NCBI GenBank assembly: GCA_021775995.1
Contig: JAJFGS010000003.1
Location: 186,001 to 250,000 of the forward strand
DNA length: 64,000 nt
DNA from: Alphaproteobacteria bacterium
GTDB lineage: Bacteria; Pseudomonadota; Alphaproteobacteria; Micavibrionales; Micavibrionaceae
Direction: 5' to 3'
The position numbers and the translations under genes are program-made. Shown here in pieces: positions 42,577 through 50,526 of this stretch. The number at the start of each line of letters is the position of its first letter. The stretch's first letter is position 1. The notes under the pieces were generated by a model. It was not told the origin of the DNA and did not search any database. It worked only from the letters and a program-made list of their open reading frames with translations.

Positions 42577-43515
42577 TTAACAATCGCCGGGGATTTGTTC
42601 CCCCGGTATTTTTTCACCTACTTTTTTCATTTGCTCATGGCGCATTCTAAATGCATGCGCTTTTTCTTCAGTCAGTGTCTCAATACAATGTGGGCAGGAC
42701 ACACCTTTTTCGTATGATGTGTTTTCTACATCTTTAGGGCTTAATGGGAAACGGCAACCATAGCAGATTTGGTACGGTGCTTCTTCTAGGTCTTGGCCTA
42801 CGGCAACACGACGATCAAAGACGAAACAATCGCCATTCCATTTGCTGTCTTTAGCAGAAATTTCTTCGAGGTACTTTAAGATACCGCCTTGTAGATGGTA
42901 AACTTCTTCAAATCCATGTGCCAACATATAGCTGGAAGCTTTTTCACAACGAATGCCGCCCGTGCAAAACATGGCGACTTTCTTTTGTTTTTTTGGATCC
43001 ATATTATTGGATACATAATCTTTAAATTCAGTGAAGGTTTCTATCTTAGGATCAATTGCGCCTTCAAAAATACCAACAGCCGTCTCATAAGTGTTACGCG
43101 TATCAATAAGGGTTACGTCAGGATCACTAATGAGATCGTTCCAATCTTTTGGTTTCACGTATGCGCCAACTTGTTTATTAGGGTCAGCTTCGGGTGCTTT
43201 CAGGGTCACTATTTCTTTTTTCAGGCGTACCTTAATGCGGCGAAAAGGTTTTTCTTCTGCAGATGAATATTTTAATTCACCTTGTTTAACACCAGCAATA
43301 CCATCCAGAAAATCAATGATGTTCTTAATGGCTTGCCCTTGCCCTGCAATGGTGCCATTAATCCCTTCGGGAGCAATTAATAATGTACCGCAAATATCAT
43401 TGTCATCGCATACAGCGCGGATACGCTTTTGCAGAACAGGTAAGTCCTCAAGCGTAACGAAGCGGTAAAGTGCTGCGACTGTCCATTCTTGATGATTTTT
43501 AGTTTCTTGTTCCAT
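42577..43515 (-). CDS. trhO: tRNA uridine(34) hydroxylase, rhodanese family
   Basis: This protein of 312 aa has an N-terminal acylphosphatase-like domain (GTIAGQGQAI near 55), a central rhodanese domain with active-site Cys in FCTGGIRCEKA, and a C-terminal Cys-rich tail (CYGCRFP, CPHC). This is the TrhO/YceA layout. The enzyme makes 5-hydroxyuridine at tRNA position 34 in an oxygen-dependent step. Next to it, on the same strand, is oxyR. Length is within the family range. Confidence 0.9.
   Translation of the reverse strand: MEQETKNHQEWTVAALYRFVTLEDLPVLQKRIRAVCDDNDICGTLLIAPEGINGTIAGQGQAIKNIIDFLDGIAGVKQGELKYSSAEEKPFRRIKVRLKKEIVTLKAPEADPNKQVGAYVKPKDWNDLISDPDVTLIDTRNTYETAVGIFEGAIDPKIETFTEFKDYVSNNMDPKKQKKVAMFCTGGIRCEKASSYMLAHGFEEVYHLQGGILKYLEEISAKDSKWNGDCFVFDRRVAVGQDLEEAPYQICYGCRFPLSPKDVENTSYEKGVSCPHCIETLTEEKAHAFRMRHEQMKKVGEKIPGEQIPGDC
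42587..42615 (+). terminator. Rho-independent terminator inside the 3' end of trhO
   Basis: CCGGGG (42587-42592), an 8-nt loop and CCCCGG (42601-42606) followed by TATTTTTT fit an intrinsic terminator for the plus-strand gene ending at 42558. The same bases encode the last residues of TrhO on the other strand (IPGEQIPGD). Confidence 0.65.
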
Positions 43516-43573
43516 GCGGGTTTTATACTGATTTTGCTTAAAAACTTCAATGAAAATTCAGCTATTAAAATAA

Positions 43574-44473
43574 CTAGGCTGTTAAAATAGCTTTTAGCGC
43601 CTTGTTAACAGCGTCGATATTAGCCTTTTTATAGGTTTTATCCTGCCAGACAAGACCAATTTGGCGGCTGGGAACTGGTTTTTGAAAACTATGAATATCA
43701 ATATTTTTAGGGATAATTCCCTGATTAATGACCATTTCAGGGAGTAGGGTAATACCATATCCCTGACCAACCATATGGAGCAAGGTATGTAGGCTGGTGG
43801 CTTTTAAAGGTTGTTCGCCGGCATCATCAGCTTTTTTACAGGCTGATAAAATATGGTCACGTAAACAATGCCCATCTTGAAGTAGCAATAAATTATGATT
43901 GTCTATGTCGCTTGTTGTTAAGCTTTCATTTTTTTTAAATGTTTTTGTAGGTGAAGCGCACAAAAAACTTTCTTCAAATAACTTTATAGATTTAAATTTT
44001 TTGGTATCAAAAGGCAGAGCCATTAAAGCAATATCAATTTTATTGTTTTCTAGATTCTCAATCAAGACATGACTCATATCTTCAATGATTTGAAAATTCA
44101 TTTTAGTAAATTTTTTCTGTAAGGGGGGGAGTAGGCTAGGCAATAAATAAGGGGCAATGGTTGGAATAATACCAAGGCGTATGGTGCCTGATAATGGTTC
44201 TTGCATTTGTTTTGCCGTTTCCATCATGTTTTCCAATTCAGGCATGATGCGTTTGGTTGTCTCAATGACTTGGTTTCCAAACGAAGTAAAAATTACGGTT
44301 TTACGCTTTGCTCGATCTAAAACTTTGGCTCCAAGCAAATTCTCCATCTCAACAATGGCCTGACTTAATGTTGGTTGTGTTACGTTGCAGGTAACGGCAG
44401 CACGGCCAAAATTCTTTGTTTCGTGCAGAGCCATTAAATATTGCAGTTGCCTGAGTGTGGGTAAATTAAGCAT
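43574..44473 (-). CDS. oxyR: OxyR-type hydrogen peroxide sensor, LysR family
   Basis: This protein of 299 aa has an N-terminal helix-turn-helix (LRQLQYLMALHETKNFGRAA...TQPTLSQAI) and a substrate-binding domain in which Cys203 (DGHCLRDH) and Cys212 (SACKK) are nine residues apart, as are the redox Cys pair of E. coli OxyR (199 and 208). It should form a disulfide under peroxide and activate defence genes. It is divergent from ahpC-ahpD, with a good OxyR-like site in between. Confidence 0.9.
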   Translation of the reverse strand: MLNLPTLRQLQYLMALHETKNFGRAAVTCNVTQPTLSQAIVEMENLLGAKVLDRAKRKTVIFTSFGNQVIETTKRIMPELENMMETAKQMQEPLSGTIRLGIIPTIAPYLLPSLLPPLQKKFTKMNFQIIEDMSHVLIENLENNKIDIALMALPFDTKKFKSIKLFEESFLCASPTKTFKKNESLTTSDIDNHNLLLLQDGHCLRDHILSACKKADDAGEQPLKATSLHTLLHMVGQGYGITLLPEMVINQGIIPKNIDIHSFQKPVPSRQIGLVWQDKTYKKANIDAVNKALKAILTA

Positions 44474-44507
44474 ATATAGAATATTCCATAGTATAAAATA
44501 ATTATCA

Positions 44508-44544
44508 ATAGATTTTTCCTATTAATAATTTAAAGAATATCAAT
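44508..44544 (+). promoter_or_regulatory. Probable OxyR binding site upstream of ahpC
   Basis: ATAG-N7-CTAT-N7-TTAA-N7-CAAT matches the known OxyR motif ATAG-N7-CTAT-N7-ATAG-N7-CTAT at 13 of 16 key positions, with the first half perfect. It ends next to a TTGGAT (-35-like, 44544-44549) of the ahpC promoter, a position suited to activation. Confidence 0.55.
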
Positions 44545-44629
44545 TGGATTTATAGAGAAGACTTCCGCTATTGTATCCATGTAATCAATATAACCAATCA
44601 ATCAAAAGAGATTTAAGAAGGAGATTAAT

Positions 44630-45217
44630 ATGCTTGGAATAGGCGATAAATTACCAGAGTTTTCAGTCATGGGCGTTAAACCTGGCTTCATGATGCATGA
44701 AGAAAATGGAAAGAGTGCATTTGAAGAAATTACACAAGATAGTTTTGAGGGTAAATGGAAGGTTGTTTTCTATTATCCAAAAGATTTTACATTTGTATGC
44801 CCTACAGAAATTGTTGAATTTGCAAAATTAAATGATGAATTTGCAGACCGTGACACAATTGTTTTGGGTGGTAGTACAGATAATGAGTTTTGTAAGTTAG
44901 CTTGGCGTCGCGAACACCAAGATTTAGCAAAACTTAATCAATGGAGTTTTGCAGATACAACAGGTCAACTACTTGATGGTCTTGGTGTGCGTGATAAAGA
45001 AGCTGGTGTTGCCCTTCGTGCCACATTCATTGTTGACCCACATAATGTTATTCAACAAGTATCAGTAAACAGCTTAAACGTAGGGCGGAATCCAAAAGAA
45101 ATTTTACGCCTTGTCGATGCTTTACAAAGTGATGAACTATGCCCATGTAATCGTCCAGTTGGTGGCGATACGATTGACCCCAGTTCGGTTGCGAATGATA
45201 TGGCAAAAGCCGCTTAA
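44630..45217 (+). CDS. ahpC: Alkyl hydroperoxide reductase subunit C (2-Cys peroxiredoxin)
   Basis: This protein of 195 aa has the peroxidatic Cys in DFTFVCPTE (about residue 62) and resolving Cys in the DELCPCNRPVGG tail. The CPC tail resembles the mycobacterial-type AhpC that is reduced by AhpD, which is encoded next. It is transcribed divergently from oxyR, with AAGGAG in good position before the ATG. It detoxifies peroxides and peroxynitrite in the cytoplasm. Confidence 0.93.
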   Translation: MLGIGDKLPEFSVMGVKPGFMMHEENGKSAFEEITQDSFEGKWKVVFYYPKDFTFVCPTEIVEFAKLNDEFADRDTIVLGGSTDNEFCKLAWRREHQDLAKLNQWSFADTTGQLLDGLGVRDKEAGVALRATFIVDPHNVIQQVSVNSLNVGRNPKEILRLVDALQSDELCPCNRPVGGDTIDPSSVANDMAKAA

Positions 45218-45287
45218 TTGAATTTTAGGGGAAAGTGGTTTGAATCATGATCTCTTTCCTCATAAAATAAGTAATAGGGAGATAAAA

Positions 45288-45845
45288 ATGAGTATAGAAA
45301 ATATTAAAAGTGCGATACCTGATTACGCGAAAGATATTAAATTAAATATATCTTCGCTGGCGAATGATGAAACCCTTAATGAACAACAATTATGGGGTAC
45401 ATTTTTAGCAAGCGCACTTGCGGGGCGTAATAAATTTGTCATTGCGCAAGTGTCTGCCGAAGCTGCACAACATTTATCACCTGAAGCGATGGAAGCCTCT
45501 AAAGCTGCCGCTTCTATAATGGCGATGAATAATGTGTATTACCGTTTTGTGCATTTGGCATCAAATAAAGAATACCAAACCATGCAGGCGAAACTTCGTA
45601 TGAATGTTATTGGCAATCCAGGCATTGATAAAATAGATTTTGAGCTATGGTCGTTGGCTGTATCTGCAATCAATGCGTGCGGTATGTGCATCGATTCTCA
45701 TGAAAAGCAACTCTTACAACATGGTGTGACAAAAGACCAAGTGCAAACGGCTGTGCGTATTGCATCAGTTATTCATGCGGCAAGTGCTATTTTAGATGGC
45801 GAAGTTGCGATGGGCAACGAACAAGCAATGAGTCAAGCTGCTTAA
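45288..45845 (+). CDS. ahpD: AhpD-type alkylhydroperoxidase
   Basis: The protein is 185 aa from ATG 45288, with AGGGAG 6 nt upstream; the track start at 45240 adds residues without support. The active site [16 protein letters not shown] has the CxxC plus His typical of AhpD carboxymuconolactone decarboxylase-fold proteins. It recycles AhpC, and the pair is a known operon. A hairpin terminator follows. Confidence 0.93.
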   Translation: MSIENIKSAIPDYAKDIKLNISSLANDETLNEQQLWGTFLASALAGRNKFVIAQVSAEAAQHLSPEAMEASKAAASIMAMNNVYYRFVHLASNKEYQTMQAKLRMNVIGNPGIDKIDFELWSLAVSAINACGMCIDSHEKQLLQHGVTKDQVQTAVRIASVIHAASAILDGEVAMGNEQAMSQAA

Positions 45846-45872
45846 TTATAAACTTGATATAACCTTTTAAGG

Positions 45873-45900
45873 AACCACAATTTACGTTGCGGTTTTTTTT
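45873..45900 (+). terminator. Intrinsic terminator after ahpD
   Basis: AACCACAA and TTGCGGTT form an 8-bp stem with one mismatch around TTTACG, and the stem runs into eight or more T. It lies 28 nt after the ahpD stop and should end the ahpC-ahpD transcript. Confidence 0.75.
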
Positions 45901-45940
45901 ATGTTTTGTTTTTTTGTAGAAATTACTGTATTTTTTATAA

Positions 45941-46594
45941 ATGGAATTAACCCCCCTTATCGCCTATGCCACCACCATTGCTGTTCTTGCCCTAAAACCG
46001 GGGGCAGGCGTTGTGGCCGTTATCTCTCGTGCTGCAGAACGCGGGTTTTTTGGGTTTTTCTCCTATATGTCTGGTGCTTTGCTGGGTGAGATTTTCTATT
46101 TAGGCTTGGTTGTTTTCAGCCTATCATTATTTGAAGAAAATTTTATTTTTATTTCAATTATTTTGAAGGCTTTGGCCAGTGTTTATCTGATTTATTTAGG
46201 GTTTCAGGCTTTAACAAGGCCTTCCGATGTAGATTTAGATGGATATGGTGTAGGCGTTGTAGAAGGAAATTGGAAAGATTTTTCAATGGGGCTTATGCTA
46301 ACCTTATCTAATCCATTGGTTATCCTTGTCTTTGGTGGCGTTATTCCCGATGTTATTGGGAAACAGGATGTGTTGATAACATCGTTCCTTGTTCTGGCAC
46401 TTATTACGATTGCCGTTCAAATCTCAATTGACTTTATGTATTGTACGCCTGTCTTTTTATCTCGTAAATTGTTTGACAAGAAAATGTTAAACAGGTTAAC
46501 GAACGTTTCTGGTGTGGTGATGATTTTGATTGGTTTATATTTAGGCTATACCGCATTGCCCGCTACGGATTTAAAATCTGTCATCTATTATTAG
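45941..46594 (+). CDS. LysE family amino acid exporter
   Basis: This protein of 217 aa has about six hydrophobic helices. ALKPGAGVVAVISRAAERG near residues 17-35 is the conserved LysE/RhtB loop, and MLTLSNPLVILVFGG the second family block. Such proteins export amino acids or related small molecules. The stop overlaps the convergent mscS-like stop by 4 nt (TTAG). Confidence 0.85.
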   Translation: MELTPLIAYATTIAVLALKPGAGVVAVISRAAERGFFGFFSYMSGALLGEIFYLGLVVFSLSLFEENFIFISIILKALASVYLIYLGFQALTRPSDVDLDGYGVGVVEGNWKDFSMGLMLTLSNPLVILVFGGVIPDVIGKQDVLITSFLVLALITIAVQISIDFMYCTPVFLSRKLFDKKMLNRLTNVSGVVMILIGLYLGYTALPATDLKSVIYY

Positions 46595-47871
46595 CTCTTA
46601 TGCACAAACACTTCGCGGTGAGGATAGGGGATTTCTATTCCATTTTCTTTGAAGATATCCCACAGCGAGAGCATGACATCACCTTTGGTATTGGTGAGAC
46701 CTTTTTCAGCATCCTTAATCCAGTACCGGAGTACAAAGTTTAGGGAACTATCGCCAAATTCAACCAAGTGGCAAACAGGGGCAGGGCTATCGACCACACG
46801 GTCAGGCTTCCCTGCGGCTTCAATTGCCATGCGTTTTACATCATGAGGATTGGAATTATAATGCACACCAAAACTAGTTTCGACTCGCACCAACGTATTG
46901 CCATGTGACCAATTGATAACTTGTTGGGTGATAAATTCTTCATTTGGAACAAGGTAAGATTTATTATCACGTGTGACCAGTTCGGTATAGCGTGCGCCCA
47001 TATGATTGACCCAGCCAAATGTGCCATCCATCTCGATGATATCGCCAGGCTTAATGGATTGATCCATCAAAAGCAGCATACCGCTGAATAGATTAGAAAT
47101 TACTTTTTGTAAACCAAAACCAATACCTAAACCAACGGCACCTGAGAATACGGCGAATAGAGATAAATCAATCCCTGCCGATGTCACACCGATAAGAAGG
47201 GCGGTAACCACCAAAAAGACACGGGCAATTTTTGAAATGAGAACACGGCTAGATGGGTTTAAGCTACGAACTGTTGCTAGGCGTCGGTCAGTAATGTTTG
47301 CAATGAAAAGTGCTGCATACATTAATATAAAAATACCGAAAACACCTTTGGCGACACTTAAGGCAGAAAGACGAAACTCACCGATGTTAAAACCAATAGC
47401 ATCAAGCGTTGTCATCGTTTGGTCAAGAATACCAAAGATACTTAAGGCAACAAGGCCAAGGACGGAAAAGGCAATGATGTTGCGGGCAAATCTTTGTTCA
47501 ATAAATTGTGCAATAAGGCGGATAAACACCCATGCTAAAAGTAATTTAATAACAGCGGTTGAGAAGCTGACAGGAAATCCTAAGCCATCGGGGCCAGCAA
47601 TCTTTGTTCCAATGAAAATAAAAAGCATCGCCAGTAATGGAAAAGTTAGCCTCAGGCAGCTATAGAGAATTTCACTAATGCGAAAAGGCACACTGAGTTT
47701 ATTAATCAAATCATTAAGGTGCGGTTTAATCAGATTTTTTATGATCAAGGCCATCATAAAAGACGTTGTGAGGATGATAACCTGTACGCCAAAGTTATAT
47801 GTCCAAACATTGGTAATAAACCAATCGATCAGTTGTTTTTGGATATCAACGAATTTCATGCTATCAAACAT
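46591..47871 (-). CDS. MscS family mechanosensitive ion channel
   Basis: This protein of 426 aa has about six N-terminal helices followed by the pore-lining MscS segment GAVGLGIGFGLQKVISNLFSG (around residue 245) and the beta domain DIIEMDGTFGWVNHMGARYTELVTRD. A C-terminal domain with conserved VPNEEFITQQVINWS ends the channel. It opens on membrane tension to release solutes during hypo-osmotic shock. It is larger than E. coli MscS (286 aa), like the many mid-sized homologs with extra helices. Confidence 0.9.
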   Translation of the reverse strand: MFDSMKFVDIQKQLIDWFITNVWTYNFGVQVIILTTSFMMALIIKNLIKPHLNDLINKLSVPFRISEILYSCLRLTFPLLAMLFIFIGTKIAGPDGLGFPVSFSTAVIKLLLAWVFIRLIAQFIEQRFARNIIAFSVLGLVALSIFGILDQTMTTLDAIGFNIGEFRLSALSVAKGVFGIFILMYAALFIANITDRRLATVRSLNPSSRVLISKIARVFLVVTALLIGVTSAGIDLSLFAVFSGAVGLGIGFGLQKVISNLFSGMLLLMDQSIKPGDIIEMDGTFGWVNHMGARYTELVTRDNKSYLVPNEEFITQQVINWSHGNTLVRVETSFGVHYNSNPHDVKRMAIEAAGKPDRVVDSPAPVCHLVEFGDSSLNFVLRYWIKDAEKGLTNTKGDVMLSLWDIFKENGIEIPYPHREVFVHKS

Positions 47872-47973
47872 CCCAATATATTAAAGCAAGCATTCAATAA
47901 TGAAAAGGGATGTTTCACTCTTGTTTTTCTAACGGCTGGCGGTGACGAGCCATTGCAAAGTAAACCAACTTCA

Positions 47974-48606
47974 TTAAGCTCTTAATGCTTTAATCAACAT
48001 CGTGGTCATGTCTTTGATGAAGGCATCATCTAATTCTTGTCCACTGATGAGGCGAAAGAAAACAGGACCGAGTACAACATCAATTGCGCTGTCTGTATCA
48101 AGTTTATTAGAAAATTCGCCTGTTTGTTTACCGCCATCAATATAAGAGGACAGCGTGTTATATCGATCTTGCAGATAGGTATTGATAAAAATCTTTAAAC
48201 TTTCAGGGTCTGATTGGGCTTCACCAATGATTTCTGCTACCAAGCGACCATTCTTGCCATTCATTTGTCGGCAAAGTTTATCAAGCTGCATTGTTACCCC
48301 TTGAACAGCATTGCGTGGGGTGGGCATAACATTATTAAAGGCGGGTTGAGAAAAAACAGCCTCAATGACGACGGCGGATTTATTGGGCCACCACCTATAA
48401 ATGGTGGTTTTTCCGACACTGGCTTTCTTTGCGATGGCTTCAATTGACAGCTTTTGTACAGAATTATGGGTAAGCAAACGGCGTGTGGCATCTAAAATAG
48501 AGCGGCGCGAGCTTTCTGAGCGCGGACGGCCAGATTTTTGAGTTGAATCACTCTTAATGACATTTTCAAGGTCAACCAATTGATTTTGCTGGATGTTTTC
48601 CTGCAT
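47974..48606 (-). CDS. TetR/AcrR family regulator
   Basis: This protein of 210 aa has an N-terminal HTH at about residues 45-75 (LSIEAIAKKASVGKTTIYRWW). The first 25 residues before the fold are polar. The ligand domain is unassigned. Upstream lies TATAAT directly followed by a 14-bp palindrome, so autorepression is likely. It is divergent from the RimK-like gene, a possible target, and co-directional with the MscS gene. Confidence 0.87.
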   Translation of the reverse strand: MQENIQQNQLVDLENVIKSDSTQKSGRPRSESSRRSILDATRRLLTHNSVQKLSIEAIAKKASVGKTTIYRWWPNKSAVVIEAVFSQPAFNNVMPTPRNAVQGVTMQLDKLCRQMNGKNGRLVAEIIGEAQSDPESLKIFINTYLQDRYNTLSSYIDGGKQTGEFSNKLDTDSAIDVVLGPVFFRLISGQELDDAFIKDMTTMLIKALRA

Positions 48607-48628
48607 TTCTACTCTCCTTCATAATCTT

Positions 48629-48648
48629 ACTGAACGCTCCGTATTATA
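48629..48648 (-). promoter_or_regulatory. TetR-type operator and -10 box of the tetR gene
   Basis: Read on the minus strand, TATAAT (48648-48643) is followed immediately by ACGGAGCGTTCAGT (48642-48629), which fits the palindromic pattern AC-GA-CG-TC-GT. AAGGAGAG and the ATG follow. The operator would block transcription start, as in many self-regulated TetR genes. Confidence 0.55.
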
Positions 48649-48852
48649 ATTATTATGATTTATAAGTCGATAGGCTTTATTAATTTTATTTTGATAGCCT
48701 AGATAATGATTTTTCCTTTTTGTTCATAGGGCAATATGGTGTATAAAGGAAAAATATCACTTCCAAGGAATAAACATAACATTTGCGTTTTGACGTGTTA
48801 ATGTCCTTAAGATGTGAACGTGTATTTAATAGGTCCTTAGGGGGTAGTGAGT

Positions 48853-49827
48853 ATGGAAGTTTGGATTTTATATGGGGATGATATTGAATCAAATGCTGAT
48901 TTAGCACATGAGGCAAGACGTTTTATTTCCGAAGGTAATAAAATGGACGTCGATATTAAGGTTATTAAACCCTCACAATTTGATATTCTTGTCACTCAAG
49001 GTGAACGCGAATCTATTTTAATTGACGGCAAAGCTGCGCCACTGCCTGATTTTGTTTTTCCTTATTTTAATCATAATGACCATGGTTATTTTTCGCTTGC
49101 CATCGTAAGGCAATTAGAGCGTTTAGGTGTTCGCGTTTTTAATGGCGCGGATGCTATTGAAACAGTACGTGATAAATTTCATACGCATCAAATATTGGCA
49201 GAAAGCGGTATCGATACACCAGATACAATGTTGGCAAAATTTCCTGTTGATATGAAATTGATTGAAGAAACAATTGGTTTTCCTGTTGTTGTTAAAACAT
49301 TAAATGGGGCGTTGGGGATTGGTGTATTTTTAGTTGAAACCAGCAATGCGTTTTATGATTTAATGGAATTAGTTGGTGAGACAAATCCAAATTTACAACT
49401 TATTTTCCAAAAATTTGTATCGGTAAGTAAAGGACGTGATTTACGTCTTTTGGTTGTTCATGGTGAAGTTATTGCTTCGATGGAGCGCCGTGCAAAAGAT
49501 GGTGGCTTTAAAGCAAATTATAGTAGTGGTGCTTCTGTGCATGACTTTGAGCCTGACGTTGAGGCAATTGATATTGCTTTGCGTACAGCCGATGTTCTCA
49601 ATATTGATATTGGCGGTGTTGATTTGTTGTTTAAAGAGGGTGGTGGTTACACAATTTGTGAAGCCAACACATTTCCTGGTTTTAAGGGATTAGAAAAAGC
49701 ATCTGGTGTAAATGTTGCTAAGAAAATTATAGAAGCCATGCAGCATGAGCTAAACAAAAATGGTGGTATTTCTCGTCGTATGAAAAAGCAAGCGACTCTT
49801 AATGCAGATTATGCAACAAGACATTAA
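48853..49827 (+). CDS. RimK-like ATP-grasp ligase
   Basis: The protein is 324 aa from ATG 48853; GTG 48847 lies too close to the AGGGGG ribosome site. The ATP-grasp fold shows VVVKTLNGALGIGVFLVE (about 147-164), QKFV and DLRLLVV, and the Mg-binding CEANTFPGFKGLE near the C-terminus. It resembles RimK-type alpha-L-glutamate ligases that add Glu to a protein or small-molecule carboxylate. A racemase gene follows after 3 nt, so the ligase may use or make a D-amino acid conjugate. Substrate unknown. Confidence 0.83.
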   Translation: MEVWILYGDDIESNADLAHEARRFISEGNKMDVDIKVIKPSQFDILVTQGERESILIDGKAAPLPDFVFPYFNHNDHGYFSLAIVRQLERLGVRVFNGADAIETVRDKFHTHQILAESGIDTPDTMLAKFPVDMKLIEETIGFPVVVKTLNGALGIGVFLVETSNAFYDLMELVGETNPNLQLIFQKFVSVSKGRDLRLLVVHGEVIASMERRAKDGGFKANYSSGASVHDFEPDVEAIDIALRTADVLNIDIGGVDLLFKEGGGYTICEANTFPGFKGLEKASGVNVAKKIIEAMQHELNKNGGISRRMKKQATLNADYATRH

Positions 49828-49830
49828 GTT

Positions 49831-50526
49831 ATGAAGACCATAGGTATTATTGGCGGTCTTAGCCCTGTATCAACTGTAAGTTATTATAAAATTATCAACG
49901 ATACTGTTCGTCAAGAATTAGGCCGTGACCATTCTGCAAAAATAATATTATATTCCGTTGATTGTGAAGAGTTTTGTGAGCTTAAGAGAAAAGGTGACTG
50001 GGAAACGCAAAGTAAAATGCTTTGTGATGTTGCTATCACTTTGAAGGGGGTTGGTGCTGATTTTATTGTTTTGGCAACCAATACCATGCATAAGGTGGCG
50101 GATGATATTCAAAAGGCTTTGGGAGAAACGCCATTTCTTCATATTGCTGATGCTACGGCAGACGAGGCGTTGAGCAAAGGATTCAAAACTGTTGCGTTTC
50201 TTGGTACAAAATACGCAATGGATATGGATTTTTATACAGGATGTTTGGAAAGTAGAGGTTTAAAACCTTTGGTACCTGAGGCTGAATCTGAAAGAGAAAA
50301 AATAAGCAGGATTATTTATGAGGAGCTTATAAAAGGTGAAGTTAATCAGTCATCTGAGGCATTTTATATTAAGACAATTCAGGCGTTAAAAGAGCGGGGG
50401 GCTGAAGCTGTCATTTTAGGATGCACTGAAATTGGCACACTAATTAACGAAGATAACAGTCCCTTGCCTGTTTTGGATACAACATTAATTCATGCACATC
50501 GTGCTGCTAAACTTGCCCTCTCTTAA
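49831..50526 (+). CDS. Aspartate/glutamate racemase family protein
   Basis: This protein of 231 aa has IIGGLSPVSTVSYY at the N-terminus and the second catalytic Cys in ILGCTEIG near residue 197. The first catalytic position reads ATNTMHK, so the Cys of standard racemases is absent, with Thr next to it, as in the YgeA-type broad amino acid racemases. It lies 3 nt after the RimK-like gene. Its TAA overlaps the stop of the convergent LpoA-like gene. Confidence 0.85.
   Translation: MKTIGIIGGLSPVSTVSYYKIINDTVRQELGRDHSAKIILYSVDCEEFCELKRKGDWETQSKMLCDVAITLKGVGADFIVLATNTMHKVADDIQKALGETPFLHIADATADEALSKGFKTVAFLGTKYAMDMDFYTGCLESRGLKPLVPEAESEREKISRIIYEELIKGEVNQSSEAFYIKTIQALKERGAEAVILGCTEIGTLINEDNSPLPVLDTTLIHAHRAAKLALS

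Noticed and set aside
47237-47665. 142-aa plus-strand ORF within the MscS gene
   Set aside because: It is antisense to a clear MscS channel gene and has a random-looking basic composition.
48671-48754. Inverted repeats TAGGCT/AGCCTA and TTTTTCCTTT/AAAGGAAAAA before the RimK-like gene
   Set aside because: Arms are short or AT-simple with long spacers in an AT-rich gap, so chance is likely. Noted only in case they recur elsewhere.
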